Virus record (IMG/VR): IMGVR_UViG_3300043673_000021 | Location: 33,626-97,625 of that record | Length of the DNA: 64,000 nt | Direction: 5' to 3' (one strand) | DNA from: a virus | Part shown: positions 48,442 to 55,708 of the stretch, one piece after another | Position numbering within the stretch: the stretch's first letter is position 1 | Layout of the letters: every line of letters starts with the position of its first letter | Notes under the pieces: generated by a model | Databases searched by the model: none | The model's input: only the letters and a program-made list of their open reading frames with translations | Told to the model about the DNA's origin: nothing | Program-made: the position numbers and the translations under genes

Positions 48442-48753
48442 CTACCTCGCCCCAAATAACCCATCGAGCCATTCGCAGGCCCGAACCATAACCGCGTGCA
48501 GCCTGTCGCCGAACCGCATCGGTACCTCGATCACATTCGGCGCAAAGTCTTTGTCGGAGAACGCCTTCGGAGCCCACGGCCCAACGTAAGGCATCTCGCG
48601 CGGTAGGAGCGCCGGGTTCGGGTCGGTGCCGGTCCACAGGTTGCTCGCGGTTTCCGTCCGGGGTGCCAAGCGCGGTTGCATCATCTCGTCAAGCTTCGGG
48701 TCAACGGCCCCGCGCTTCGTGCTGCGCTCCATTTCAATGTCGATTCGCGTCAT
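48442..48753 (-). CDS. Hypothetical protein
   Basis: 103 residues from ATG 48753 (ATGA). Pro-rich middle (PRTETASNLWTGTDPNPALL) and a conserved-looking tail (MRFGDRLHAVMVRACEWLDG). Not recognised. Confidence 0.55.
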   Translation of the reverse strand: MTRIDIEMERSTKRGAVDPKLDEMMQPRLAPRTETASNLWTGTDPNPALLPREMPYVGPWAPKAFSDKDFAPNVIEVPMRFGDRLHAVMVRACEWLDGLFGAR

Positions 48754-48908
48754 TGGACCAGTTCCCCTTTCCCGTTTCGGCTGATATCGTTGCTGTACTC
48801 GAGCGCGGAAATCTGCTCGCAATCCAGTGGGCTGTCGCTGAACCCGAGGAGCGTTACCGTAGCCCCCAAGACGAAGCCGGACGCGATGAATAGAAGGATC
48901 GAGATCAT
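48750..48908 (-). CDS. Small membrane protein (52 residues)
   Basis: N-terminal membrane segment ISILLFIASGFVLGATVTLL followed by a polar tail with CEQIS. TAATG start and ATGA end junctions. Not recognised. Confidence 0.55.
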   Translation of the reverse strand: MISILLFIASGFVLGATVTLLGFSDSPLDCEQISALEYSNDISRNGKGELVQ

Positions 48909-49105
48909 TAGGCCGACCGCCGCTCTTGTGCCGCCGCGATCGTCAGCGTCCGCTCCGCGCCCATGGCCTTGCGCTGCACAGTCGGGGGCGGGGGTTCGAC
49001 GGTCGCGCCGCCATTCTCAATGGCCAAGAACTGTTTCGTAATAGCGTGGAGCGTTTCGACCATCATGTGGAGGGTTTCCCTTTGGACGGGCTTCCGGCGT
49101 GCCAT
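48908..49105 (-). CDS. Hypothetical small protein
   Basis: 65 residues: a helix (ETLHMMVETLHAITKQFLAI) and a Pro-rich to basic end. TAATG junction on both sides. Not recognised. Confidence 0.5.
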   Translation of the reverse strand: MARRKPVQRETLHMMVETLHAITKQFLAIENGGATVEPPPPTVQRKAMGAERTLTIAAAQERRSA

Positions 49106-49509
49106 TATGCCGCCCTCGGGATAACCAGACCAAGCGCGCTCTCAATGCGAGCGACGCGTTCCTCTACTGTCTCGAACCGCTGTTTCGTCAAACGGTCTGT
49201 GTGGCGCTTCCAAAGCTCCACCGTCACGATCGGGTCACAATTGTTATCGCGCGAAGTCTGGAGGACGTTACGTCCAGCGGTTGCTTCCAGTGCGACACTT
49301 GCCCTGATTGGAGCTAGCATCGTGCCGGGGACCTCATGCGGGCGAGTTCTCGACAGATCTTTCGCTTTCACTTCAATGCGTTGCGGACCAGCCATTGGCG
49401 CAACTGCCGCGCATTCTGCGATGCTTACGTTTCGCCGTTGGGAGGGCTGGGTGGAGGACTCAGCCATGGAGGCTTTCGGCGGCGATCCTTTCTTTTCGTT
49501 CATCATCAT
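49105..49509 (-). CDS. Hypothetical protein
   Basis: 134 residues. Disordered, Ser/Pro-rich N-terminus, basic middle (KVKAKD-like VKAKDLSRTRPHEVPGTML), C-terminal helix (RFETVEERVARIESALGLVI) that could dimerise. Not recognised. Confidence 0.55.
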   Translation of the reverse strand: MMMNEKKGSPPKASMAESSTQPSQRRNVSIAECAAVAPMAGPQRIEVKAKDLSRTRPHEVPGTMLAPIRASVALEATAGRNVLQTSRDNNCDPIVTVELWKRHTDRLTKQRFETVEERVARIESALGLVIPRAA

Positions 49510-49533
49510 TGTTCTCCGAGTGAATTTTGGGTT

Positions 49534-49794
49534 TTAGGCAGCGGGCCGAGTTGACTTGCCGTTTTTCCTGCTTGAGATAGGAGCGCAATCCTCACGCGCT
49601 CTCTTCTCTTCGGCGTCAGAAACATAGGCCAAATAGTGATCGAAGGCCTTTGCCGCAAGCTGTTCGCTTGTTACGTCTTCGCGTATGGCCTGAATCTTCA
49701 TGCCGTCCCAAGTGGGTTTTGGAATGCGAATCTGTATGCTTGCGCGTATCATTTCTGTTAATGTGTTCTCTGATGTCTCTGATGGCGTTGCCAT
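49534..49794 (-). CDS. Ribbon-helix-helix-like regulator, first leftward gene
   Basis: 86 residues. RASIQIRIPKPTWDGMKIQA and DVTSEQLAAKAFDHYLAYVS have the strand-helix-helix pattern of Arc/MetJ-type repressors. It starts 51 bases from the oppositely directed gene at 49846, across a spacer with two perfect 15-bp repeats, so it could regulate both. Confidence 0.6.
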   Translation of the reverse strand: MATPSETSENTLTEMIRASIQIRIPKPTWDGMKIQAIREDVTSEQLAAKAFDHYLAYVSDAEEKRAREDCAPISSRKNGKSTRPAA

Positions 49795-49807
49795 GTAAGA
49801 AGCTTAG

Positions 49808-49846
49808 GAGAAAAAGAGAAAAGTGTCAAGAGAGAAAAAGAGAAAA
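49808..49846. promoter_or_regulatory. Direct-repeat operator between divergent genes
   Basis: GAGAAAAAGAGAAAA at 49808-49822 and again at 49832-49846, 24 bp apart, perfect copies; a GTGTCA/TGACAC inversion follows each copy. The second copy covers the start of the rightward gene. Probable operator of the adjacent DNA-binding proteins. Confidence 0.65.
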
Positions 49847-50349
49847 TGACACAACCGATTGATTCGACTAAGAATTTTGTCACTTTGAAGGTTCCACGAG
49901 AGACACGGAAGGCAGTGAAAGACCTAGCGAATGCGATAGATCAAGGAATCTCTGAAACTGCCGCGATTGTCATCAAAGAGGGCCTCGCTAAAATAGCAGA
50001 CGCCAAACAGTACCCAGCCTGTTCCGATTCCGGAACACCAATTGACATAGGGGAATCCCCGATCTATCGTGGTCAAACAGTTAACGTTTTAGTGCCACTA
50101 CAAATCGCTCCATGGGTACCCAAGCTTGTTACTGTTCTCTCCGGCCCCGCTCGCCACGCGCTGGAATCCAATCTAGACACTTTCGTGGAATATACGGAAC
50201 TAAAGGCGGTAGGTAATGAGCCCCCGCCAGGTAATCCCGTGGAAGTTGCCGAAAAAGCACTCGCCGCTCTCGGAAGTGCAAAGGATGCTTCTGAAGAACA
50301 TCTTGGTCGCGGCAATCGCCGCACTGGAAAGCGCAGTAAGACTGCTTGA
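49846..50349 (+). CDS. Hypothetical protein with RHH-like N-terminus
   Basis: 167 residues. N-terminal KNFVTLKVPRETRKAVKDLA and DQGISETAAIVIKEGLAKIA fit a ribbon-helix-helix DNA-binding domain; middle beta-rich (GQTVNVLVPLQIAPWVPKLV) and a basic Ala-rich tail. Head-to-head with another such gene. Start codon lies inside an operator-like repeat and has no strong ribosome-binding site. Confidence 0.55.
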   Translation: MTQPIDSTKNFVTLKVPRETRKAVKDLANAIDQGISETAAIVIKEGLAKIADAKQYPACSDSGTPIDIGESPIYRGQTVNVLVPLQIAPWVPKLVTVLSGPARHALESNLDTFVEYTELKAVGNEPPPGNPVEVAEKALAALGSAKDASEEHLGRGNRRTGKRSKTA

Positions 50350-50377
50350 TGAGGGGATGTGAGGGAAGGGAAACAAG

Positions 50378-50926
50378 ATGAAACTCACCGCCGCTTTAGT
50401 GGTGCTTGCCTCCGCGTCGATATCTGGCATTTGCCAAAGCCAAAAGGACGACCCGGGCGGCTGGAATGGTATTAAGTGGGGCACATCTCGGGCTGACGTA
50501 GAAACTCGCCTTCCGGACGCAAAAGAGATGCCTTGGGGGCCGGAGAAGTTTAACAAGAAGGTGCTGACGGTGCCCGATTTGAATGTGGCCCAGAGCCACT
50601 TCCTTGTTCGGTTGTTCTTTTCAAAGGCCAACGAATTCCAGGGAGCAAGGCTTGAATCTGTTGCCAAGCCGACCGAGCCAAGTTACCTCGTCAAGGAACT
50701 GGCCAAGGTTACGCTTCTGGGTGCGCTGACCGACAAGTACGGAAATGATTTCAAATCCCATATTGAGCCAGAGGGTTCAGGCGGTGGATTAACGGAGACT
50801 TGGCAATGGATGTTCCCGTCTACCTCCATCACCTTGACGTGGACCCATTACCGGGCACCGAACTACAGAGACCTTGACAGCACGAGCGTTGCCTACTCTA
50901 TCCGCGAGAAACTGGAAGGCATATGA
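50378..50926 (+). CDS. Secreted protein, unknown function
   Basis: 182 residues. Signal peptide (MKLTAALVVLASASISGICQ), then a small globular domain with two Trp-rich strands (WNGIKWGTSRADVETRLPDA, TSITLTWTHYRAP). Ribosome-binding site GGGAAGGGAAAC. Not a phage structural type I know; a periplasmic or surface role is likely. ATGA overlap with the next gene. Confidence 0.6.
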   Translation: MKLTAALVVLASASISGICQSQKDDPGGWNGIKWGTSRADVETRLPDAKEMPWGPEKFNKKVLTVPDLNVAQSHFLVRLFFSKANEFQGARLESVAKPTEPSYLVKELAKVTLLGALTDKYGNDFKSHIEPEGSGGGLTETWQWMFPSTSITLTWTHYRAPNYRDLDSTSVAYSIREKLEGI

Positions 50927-51156
50927 AACTGGCGCTTACGCTCTGCGTAGCGGCGGCGGTAATTGTTGGGCTTAGATCCTGCAATCCTGCCGAGCGGCAC
51001 CATACTGCCGAGTGGGAGCGAGCCAATAACTGTATGACCGAGGCAACCTTCAAACTGATCGAGAAGGGATACTCCAATGGAGACGCCAAGGTCGGGGCCA
51101 CGATGACCTGTAGCAATCAAATCGATGCGGTCAAGGGCGATGGTTGGGAGAAGTAA
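50923..51156 (+). CDS. Small exported or lipoprotein-like protein
   Basis: 77 residues. N-terminal hydrophobic segment LALTLCVAAAVIVGL followed by RSC, which could be a lipoprotein signal cysteine, then a charged helical part. Pairs with the preceding exported protein. Confidence 0.55.
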   Translation: MKLALTLCVAAAVIVGLRSCNPAERHHTAEWERANNCMTEATFKLIEKGYSNGDAKVGATMTCSNQIDAVKGDGWEK

Positions 51157-51299
51157 TCGCCATGATGGCGAGGCGAAGGAAAACTGGATGAATCGAAAAA
51201 GGATTGCAGGGCGAAGCCGGTCGCGCGTAGACTGAGCATAGCCTTCCACGGTTGATGCCCACATTTAACTGGATTTGGGAGAGGCTAGTGAAGGAGCAC

Positions 51300-51848
51300 A
51301 TGCTGATTACCCAAGTCCCCATTCACTTCCTGTTAGCGGTATCGGCTATTTCGATATTGATATGGCTGGCTATTTGGTGGATTCACGCCGAACGGATAAC
51401 CAGCCTAAACTCCCTGCTCGGCATGTATAAAGAGCGCTACGGCTCGCTTTCTGAGGTGGTGGGCCAGTCACCAATTGGCCGCGTGCGCAACGGTGCCCTA
51501 AAACAACGCGCGGTTCAGATCGCCATCGCCATCACGGAAATCGCCAGCCGACTGGACACAGACAGCACGCAAATACCGTCACCGGGAGGAGTCACCACGA
51601 TTCACGAAATCGGCAATCGCCATATAGCTGTTTCGAATTCAGCGCGAGAGGCATACAGTAAAACTGCAAAAGCTGACGCTATTCTGGTCAAAGCGGAGAT
51701 AGAGGCGCGTCTCGCATCAAGGGGAATCAAGGATAACGCGCCTCGCGAATTTTATGTAACCCCGGGGATGTTTGAGGAGCCCACCAATGCCATTTGTTAC
51801 CGGATGGTCGCTGATGAGCTTCGCCGCCTCGCGGCACTTCTGCCCTAA
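51300..51848 (+). CDS. Membrane-anchored protein
   Basis: 182 residues from ATG 51300, chosen for AAGGAG five bases before it (an ATG at 51255 lacks one). N-terminal membrane helix (IHFLLAVSAISILIWLAIWW), then a coiled coil and soluble domain (VQIAIAITEIASRLDTDSTQ ... ILVKAEIEARLASRG). Unknown. Confidence 0.55.
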   Translation: MLITQVPIHFLLAVSAISILIWLAIWWIHAERITSLNSLLGMYKERYGSLSEVVGQSPIGRVRNGALKQRAVQIAIAITEIASRLDTDSTQIPSPGGVTTIHEIGNRHIAVSNSAREAYSKTAKADAILVKAEIEARLASRGIKDNAPREFYVTPGMFEEPTNAICYRMVADELRRLAALLP

Positions 51849-51894
51849 AGTAGCCACCCCACAAACAGAGATGCCCGCCGATGTTTTCCAGTTC

Positions 51895-52113
51895 TCAGGT
51901 TCGAATGGGTCTAGGTAGCGCGCGAATTCGGCTCGGAACCTGCAAGGGTATTGGCGGGCCATCGCAAGCATCGGGCTGAGGCGCAAGCACCCGAGCCTGC
52001 CGTTTAGCCCGTTCAAGTATATCCTCGATGTCGATTAACGATGGCCGTTCGAATCTGGCTTGCACTACCGCCAAAGCCTGAGCGGCCGTTTCTTCCTTGG
52101 CTAAATGAGTCAT
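51895..52113 (-). CDS. Hypothetical small protein
   Basis: 72 residues, helical (EETAAQALAVVQARFERPSL, IEDILERAKRQARVLAPQPD) and Pro/Arg-rich at the end. The only leftward gene in this rightward block; lacks a good ribosome-binding site. Divergent from the gene at 52214. Confidence 0.4.
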   Translation of the reverse strand: MTHLAKEETAAQALAVVQARFERPSLIDIEDILERAKRQARVLAPQPDACDGPPIPLQVPSRIRALPRPIRT

Positions 52114-52213
52114 AATCGTCTGCTGCTACAAGGCCGGTGGGCTTAGAATAGTAGGTGACGTGGCGACTTACGATCGCCGCGCCACCGATACCACCTGATC
52201 TATGGAGGATCAA

Positions 52214-53287
52214 ATGGCCTTACCTGATTCTACCGAACCCGAGAAACCAAAAGAGAAATCTGGCGCGGGGTTCTTTTCCGTCGACCGCCGAATGTGGGCG
52301 AGGGTCTGCCAACTTGGGATAAACGAAGCTGTCTCCTATCTCGTTCTCGCACAGGGCACAGGGAAGGACAATAAAGTTACATCGTGGTCCACTAAAGCAA
52401 TACGGGAATATGGCGGGATGGGATGGCCTAGAGCCAAGGACGCAATCACTAATCTCTTGCAGGGGAAAATCATCAGCCATGCCAAGGGGCACACCCAGCA
52501 ATTACCTAGATACGAATTACTGACACTGCCCGCCAAGAAAGCTACTTCCAACTCTGAATTTTCCCCGGAATCGGATTTGGTTTGGCTCCCGTCAACACTA
52601 GTAACCGGGACTGCCAACGGAGAAGATTCGCCAGTAAAACGACTACGAATGATAGGGGATGTATCGGCAATGCGCCTACTCGTGGAACTGTATCACACAC
52701 AGAGTCTTCGGGATGATGGCGGAATAAGCCCCTGGGTAATGCATAAAAAGTACAAGAAAGTTTCCGCCTTAGAGTATGGCCCATGGGCTATTTGGGCTTT
52801 CAGCAAAATCGGCAGCACTATATATCCAAGCGCATGGCCGTTCCCGACTTATGCAAATGGCTGGGTATCTGGCCATGGCGAACACCCCGTATTCAAATCC
52901 ATCTCGATCCTGACATCTGAGGGGCTCTTAGGGTTCGTCCCGCATCTCTGGGATAACGAAACCGAGCAGGCGGAGATTATCCATCCATATGGAGCCAACG
53001 GCGAGGGAGAGGCGCTTGAAATCGCTATTGGTGACGCCGCGCACCAGGCGGCGAGTGCAATGCTTGGCGACCGCTGCGATGAATACATCGGCGATCACCT
53101 CGCGCCAGTGAAGAGATCAATCAAGAATGTCTGTATGATCGGCGTGGCCAGATTACGCTACCGACCGCAAACGAAGCGAACCGCGGCATGGTTTGCGGAA
53201 TTGAACGAATCCGGCGCGGAATTTTTGCGCCAGTACAACAAGTTGTTTGGAATGAGCACTTCGTTCAGAAATTCAGCTTGCCTTTAA
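52214..53287 (+). CDS. Possible plasmid-type replication/DNA-binding protein
   Basis: 357 residues from ATG 52214 (GGAGG seven bases upstream). The N-terminal domain has two winged-helix-like halves: DRRMWARVCQLGINEAVSYL ... WSTKAIREYGGMGWPRAKDA and DVSAMRLLVELYHTQSLRDD ... GPWAIWAFSKIGSTIYPSAW. The doubled winged helix recalls iteron-binding Rep proteins, and an 11-bp-phased repeat array follows 12 bases after the stop. No catalytic motif seen. The replication role is inference; a transcription factor is the alternative. Confidence 0.55.
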   Translation: MALPDSTEPEKPKEKSGAGFFSVDRRMWARVCQLGINEAVSYLVLAQGTGKDNKVTSWSTKAIREYGGMGWPRAKDAITNLLQGKIISHAKGHTQQLPRYELLTLPAKKATSNSEFSPESDLVWLPSTLVTGTANGEDSPVKRLRMIGDVSAMRLLVELYHTQSLRDDGGISPWVMHKKYKKVSALEYGPWAIWAFSKIGSTIYPSAWPFPTYANGWVSGHGEHPVFKSISILTSEGLLGFVPHLWDNETEQAEIIHPYGANGEGEALEIAIGDAAHQAASAMLGDRCDEYIGDHLAPVKRSIKNVCMIGVARLRYRPQTKRTAAWFAELNESGAEFLRQYNKLFGMSTSFRNSACL

Positions 53288-53298
53288 GCCGCGACACA

Positions 53299-53348
53299 TC
53301 AAGGGTATCTCAACGGTTCTTCAAGGGGCTTTCAAGGGTTATCAAGGG
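53299..53348 (+). repeat. Iteron-like array, TCAAGGG repeated with 11-bp phase
   Basis: TCAAGGG at 53299, 53321, 53332 and 53342, with the variant TCAACGG at 53310. Spacing is 11, 11, 11 and 10 bp, so all copies face the same side of the helix. Downstream of the possible Rep gene; candidate replication origin or autoregulatory site. Confidence 0.75.
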
Positions 53349-53420
53349 AAAGCGTAAAAGCACTTCGCGCCGTGTTTGTTTCGTAAACGAATACACTAGA
53401 AAGAGGGGAGCAGGATCTTC

Positions 53421-53618
53421 ATGGTAAGTCCATGGTCGTATTTCAAAGACTACGAAGCTGAAGCGAAAGGCGGAATCCCGCCAGAACGGCTCAACCCAAA
53501 ACTCCGCGTACCTCGCTTGGCTGCGGGCGACCCGGACCCCGAGGAACTCTCGCCCATCACCAGCAAAGAAACCTTACGATCTGGCTGTGTCGTGTTTGAG
53601 ATGAGGAAGCCGCGATGA
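53421..53618 (+). CDS. Hypothetical small protein
   Basis: 65 residues (SPWSYFKDYEAEAKGGIPPE then a Pro-rich part). GGGGAGC precedes the ATG by 10 bases. ATGA overlap with the next gene. Not recognised. Confidence 0.55.
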   Translation: MVSPWSYFKDYEAEAKGGIPPERLNPKLRVPRLAAGDPDPEELSPITSKETLRSGCVVFEMRKPR

Positions 53619-54118
53619 TCGGGACGCCAGTCTCAAAGGCCAGGATCACGGAACTTGGGCAGCCTTGCCGTAAGTGCGGTGCCGCGGTAGTCAGGCATGA
53701 CCGGGACCTGTCGAAGGCGGCAACCGGCAAAACCTACTACGCGTGGTGGTTCTCCTGCCCACAATGCCGGACGCAGTACTTTGTCGACGAGGCGAAGCGC
53801 TCAGTGACAGACGGGAAGCTCAGCGGGCCCGTGGCTCCAAGGGTTCCAGTAACGGCGGTCGGCCAGCCTTGCAGGCACTGCGGTACGCCCGTCGTTAAGA
53901 GCCAGCACAAGCCCGGCAAGCCGCTGAAGAACAAACCCGGATCATACTACTTCGAATTCTGGTTTGCGTGCCCGAACAAGCGTTGCCGAACGCTCTACAT
54001 GGTCGAGGCAGCAAAGCGCTGGTACGATCGCCCTGGCGAGGCGCTGGACGCCTTCGACGTGACGCCGGCGGAGAGCATGGTGCCCAAGTACAGCGGCGAG
54101 GAGCCACCGTGGGAATAA
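53615..54118 (+). CDS. Duplicated zinc-ribbon protein
   Basis: 167 residues made of two similar 65-residue zinc ribbons: GQPCRKCGAAVVRHDRDLSK ... CPQCRTQYFVDEAKR and GQPCRHCGTPVVKSQHKPGK ... CPNKRCRTLYMVEAAKRW. Internal tandem duplication of a gene-sized unit, with an acidic C-terminal tail. Nucleic-acid binding probable, partner unknown. Confidence 0.7.
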   Translation: MIGTPVSKARITELGQPCRKCGAAVVRHDRDLSKAATGKTYYAWWFSCPQCRTQYFVDEAKRSVTDGKLSGPVAPRVPVTAVGQPCRHCGTPVVKSQHKPGKPLKNKPGSYYFEFWFACPNKRCRTLYMVEAAKRWYDRPGEALDAFDVTPAESMVPKYSGEEPPWE

Positions 54119-54218
54119 TGGCGTGGCGAGTACGTGATACTATAGATGGCTGAAAACAAAAGAATAAGGGGGCTGAGGCGCTGCGAACGCTAATCAACCC
54201 CAGAAGACAGGTTCTCGA

Positions 54219-54671
54219 ATGCAGTATACTACGCATCGATCCACCTCGGCTGGCTTGGAAGTGCGGGTGGCAAGAAAGGGATCGTGGATGGATATGTCTC
54301 CTGACATCGAAACAGTAATCGAACAGATCGACTTTCGTGTTCTCATTGAACCGGCTGACAATCAGACCTATGTGGCGCGTTGTCTGCAAACCGGAGCAGT
54401 CGCCGAAGGCACAACAATCGAGGAAGCCGAGTCTATGATCAAGGCAATCCTTGAAAATGATTTCCGTAGAGCAATACAGGTCGGCAGCCTAGAAAGCCTG
54501 CTGGCGTGCCCCGCGCCATATGAAACGACCGTTCGCTGGTACGAGATGATGGCGCTCGATCCCAATGGCGTGCGCAAGATACCCTTGGCCGTCGAGGTCG
54601 GCAAGCTTAAGCGTGACGTGCAATCCGAGGTCCGCGTGTCTTCTCGTATGAGGGGCGCTTCTGTCGCCTGA
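54219..54671 (+). CDS. HicB-like antitoxin-family protein
   Basis: 150 residues. The central part IDFRVLIEPADNQTYVARCL followed by QTGAVAEGTTIEEAESMIKA is the HicB fold (degenerate RNase H). The region after it (PNGVRKIPLAVEVGKLKRDV) is an extension. Start could be ATG 54288 instead of 54219. No HicA toxin gene is seen next to it, so it is either an orphan antitoxin or a different regulator. Confidence 0.6.
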   Translation: MQYTTHRSTSAGLEVRVARKGSWMDMSPDIETVIEQIDFRVLIEPADNQTYVARCLQTGAVAEGTTIEEAESMIKAILENDFRRAIQVGSLESLLACPAPYETTVRWYEMMALDPNGVRKIPLAVEVGKLKRDVQSEVRVSSRMRGASVA

Positions 54672-54735
54672 GGAACGCCGCCCGAAGTCGGTCGCGGAAG
54701 TAACGCGCATCGCCCTCGATCATGGCGTTTGCACT

Positions 54736-54918
54736 ATGGCGGTAATGGGCTACGACCGCTTGGTTGAATTCTACGCCGGCGGTCGCTACGCCACGATCCA
54801 CACTTCCACGGATCTGGACACGTTCAGCCCTCGCGCGATCATGCGCCTTGTAGATTTCTTCCCCTCACATCTATCGGTTGAAATGTTTTGGGACGTCGCG
54901 GAAAGCGCATCGACGTAA
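54736..54918 (+). CDS. Hypothetical small protein
   Basis: 60 residues (MGYDRLVEFYAGGRYATIHT then RAIMRLVDFFPSHLSVEMFW). The frame remains coding-like for about 22 codons upstream (SPEERRPKSVAEVTRIALDH) without any standard start, so the gene may begin in the HicB-like gene by a frameshift or at a rare start codon. Confidence 0.4.
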   Translation: MAVMGYDRLVEFYAGGRYATIHTSTDLDTFSPRAIMRLVDFFPSHLSVEMFWDVAESAST

Positions 54919-55021
54919 AGGGCCATCCACTTCGCCCTCATTTACCTGATAGAATTTGGGAGAAGAAACGGCCGCCCGTCGCCAAACGGACGGCCTATCG
55001 CAAGGATATCGGAGGGTACCC

Positions 55022-55708
55022 ATGCAACTTAACGGAACCATTGTAGCCGCTTTTTGTCTGCTTTCCTACGCTTCGCCGTGTCAGGCAAGCACAATCATCG
55101 TCACCTGGGTGCAGAACCTGGACTTGATAACCACCAGCGTACAGCCCGGTGTAGTAGGTGTTTCAGCCGGCGATCCAGTCCCAGGACTTGCCGGGCATCC
55201 AACGATCACCTGGACCATGACCACCAACACCCAGCAGGGATTTTACGGAGGCCTGTCCTTCACTAATCCGGTCATGAATCAGGACGCGATCAACGACGGT
55301 GTGATCCCGCTTGGCGGCAGTATTGAAGACGAGGAATTCAGCCCAAGTGGAATCCCTGAATTATTCGAGATCGCTTCATATATTCAATCTTCCGTGGATA
55401 CTGCGGCATCGCTCACAGGAATTTATTGGTTCGACTACATCACTAACGACACCTGCCTACAATACCCCTGCACGCAGACGATGCACAACCCATACGGATC
55501 GGCGTCTTTTGGAGCCAACAGCTTCCCCTTAGCGCGTTACCTAGCTCAGACCACAGACACCTTCGTCACGGTGCTTGTGCCGAACCCTGAACCGGGAACG
55601 ATCACTCTGATGGCGATCGCGCTCGTTACTGGGTTATCCCGGAAAAGTTACCTTGCAAAAACGAGAGCCCGACGAAGCCCAGCTGAGGACCGTAACGCGA
55701 GGTGTTGA
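55022..55708 (+). CDS. PEP-CTERM secreted protein
   Basis: 228 residues from ATG 55022 (GGAGGG eight bases upstream). Signal peptide NGTIVAAFCLLSYASPCQAS, a beta-rich secreted body (SIEDEEFSPSGIPELFEIAS), and a C-terminal sorting tail: VPNPEPGTITLMAIALVTGL then a basic end (RKSYLAKTRARR). That tripartite P-E-P, hydrophobic, basic ending is the PEP-CTERM signal recognised by exosortase in exopolysaccharide-making Gram-negatives. Its 3' end overlaps the end of the giant spike gene by 83 bases. Confidence 0.8.
   Translation: MQLNGTIVAAFCLLSYASPCQASTIIVTWVQNLDLITTSVQPGVVGVSAGDPVPGLAGHPTITWTMTTNTQQGFYGGLSFTNPVMNQDAINDGVIPLGGSIEDEEFSPSGIPELFEIASYIQSSVDTAASLTGIYWFDYITNDTCLQYPCTQTMHNPYGSASFGANSFPLARYLAQTTDTFVTVLVPNPEPGTITLMAIALVTGLSRKSYLAKTRARRSPAEDRNARC

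Noticed and set aside
54671-54918. A HicA toxin gene
   Set aside because: No double-strand-RNA-binding fold or catalytic histidine pattern of HicA is recognisable in the frame; listed only as an unassigned ORF.
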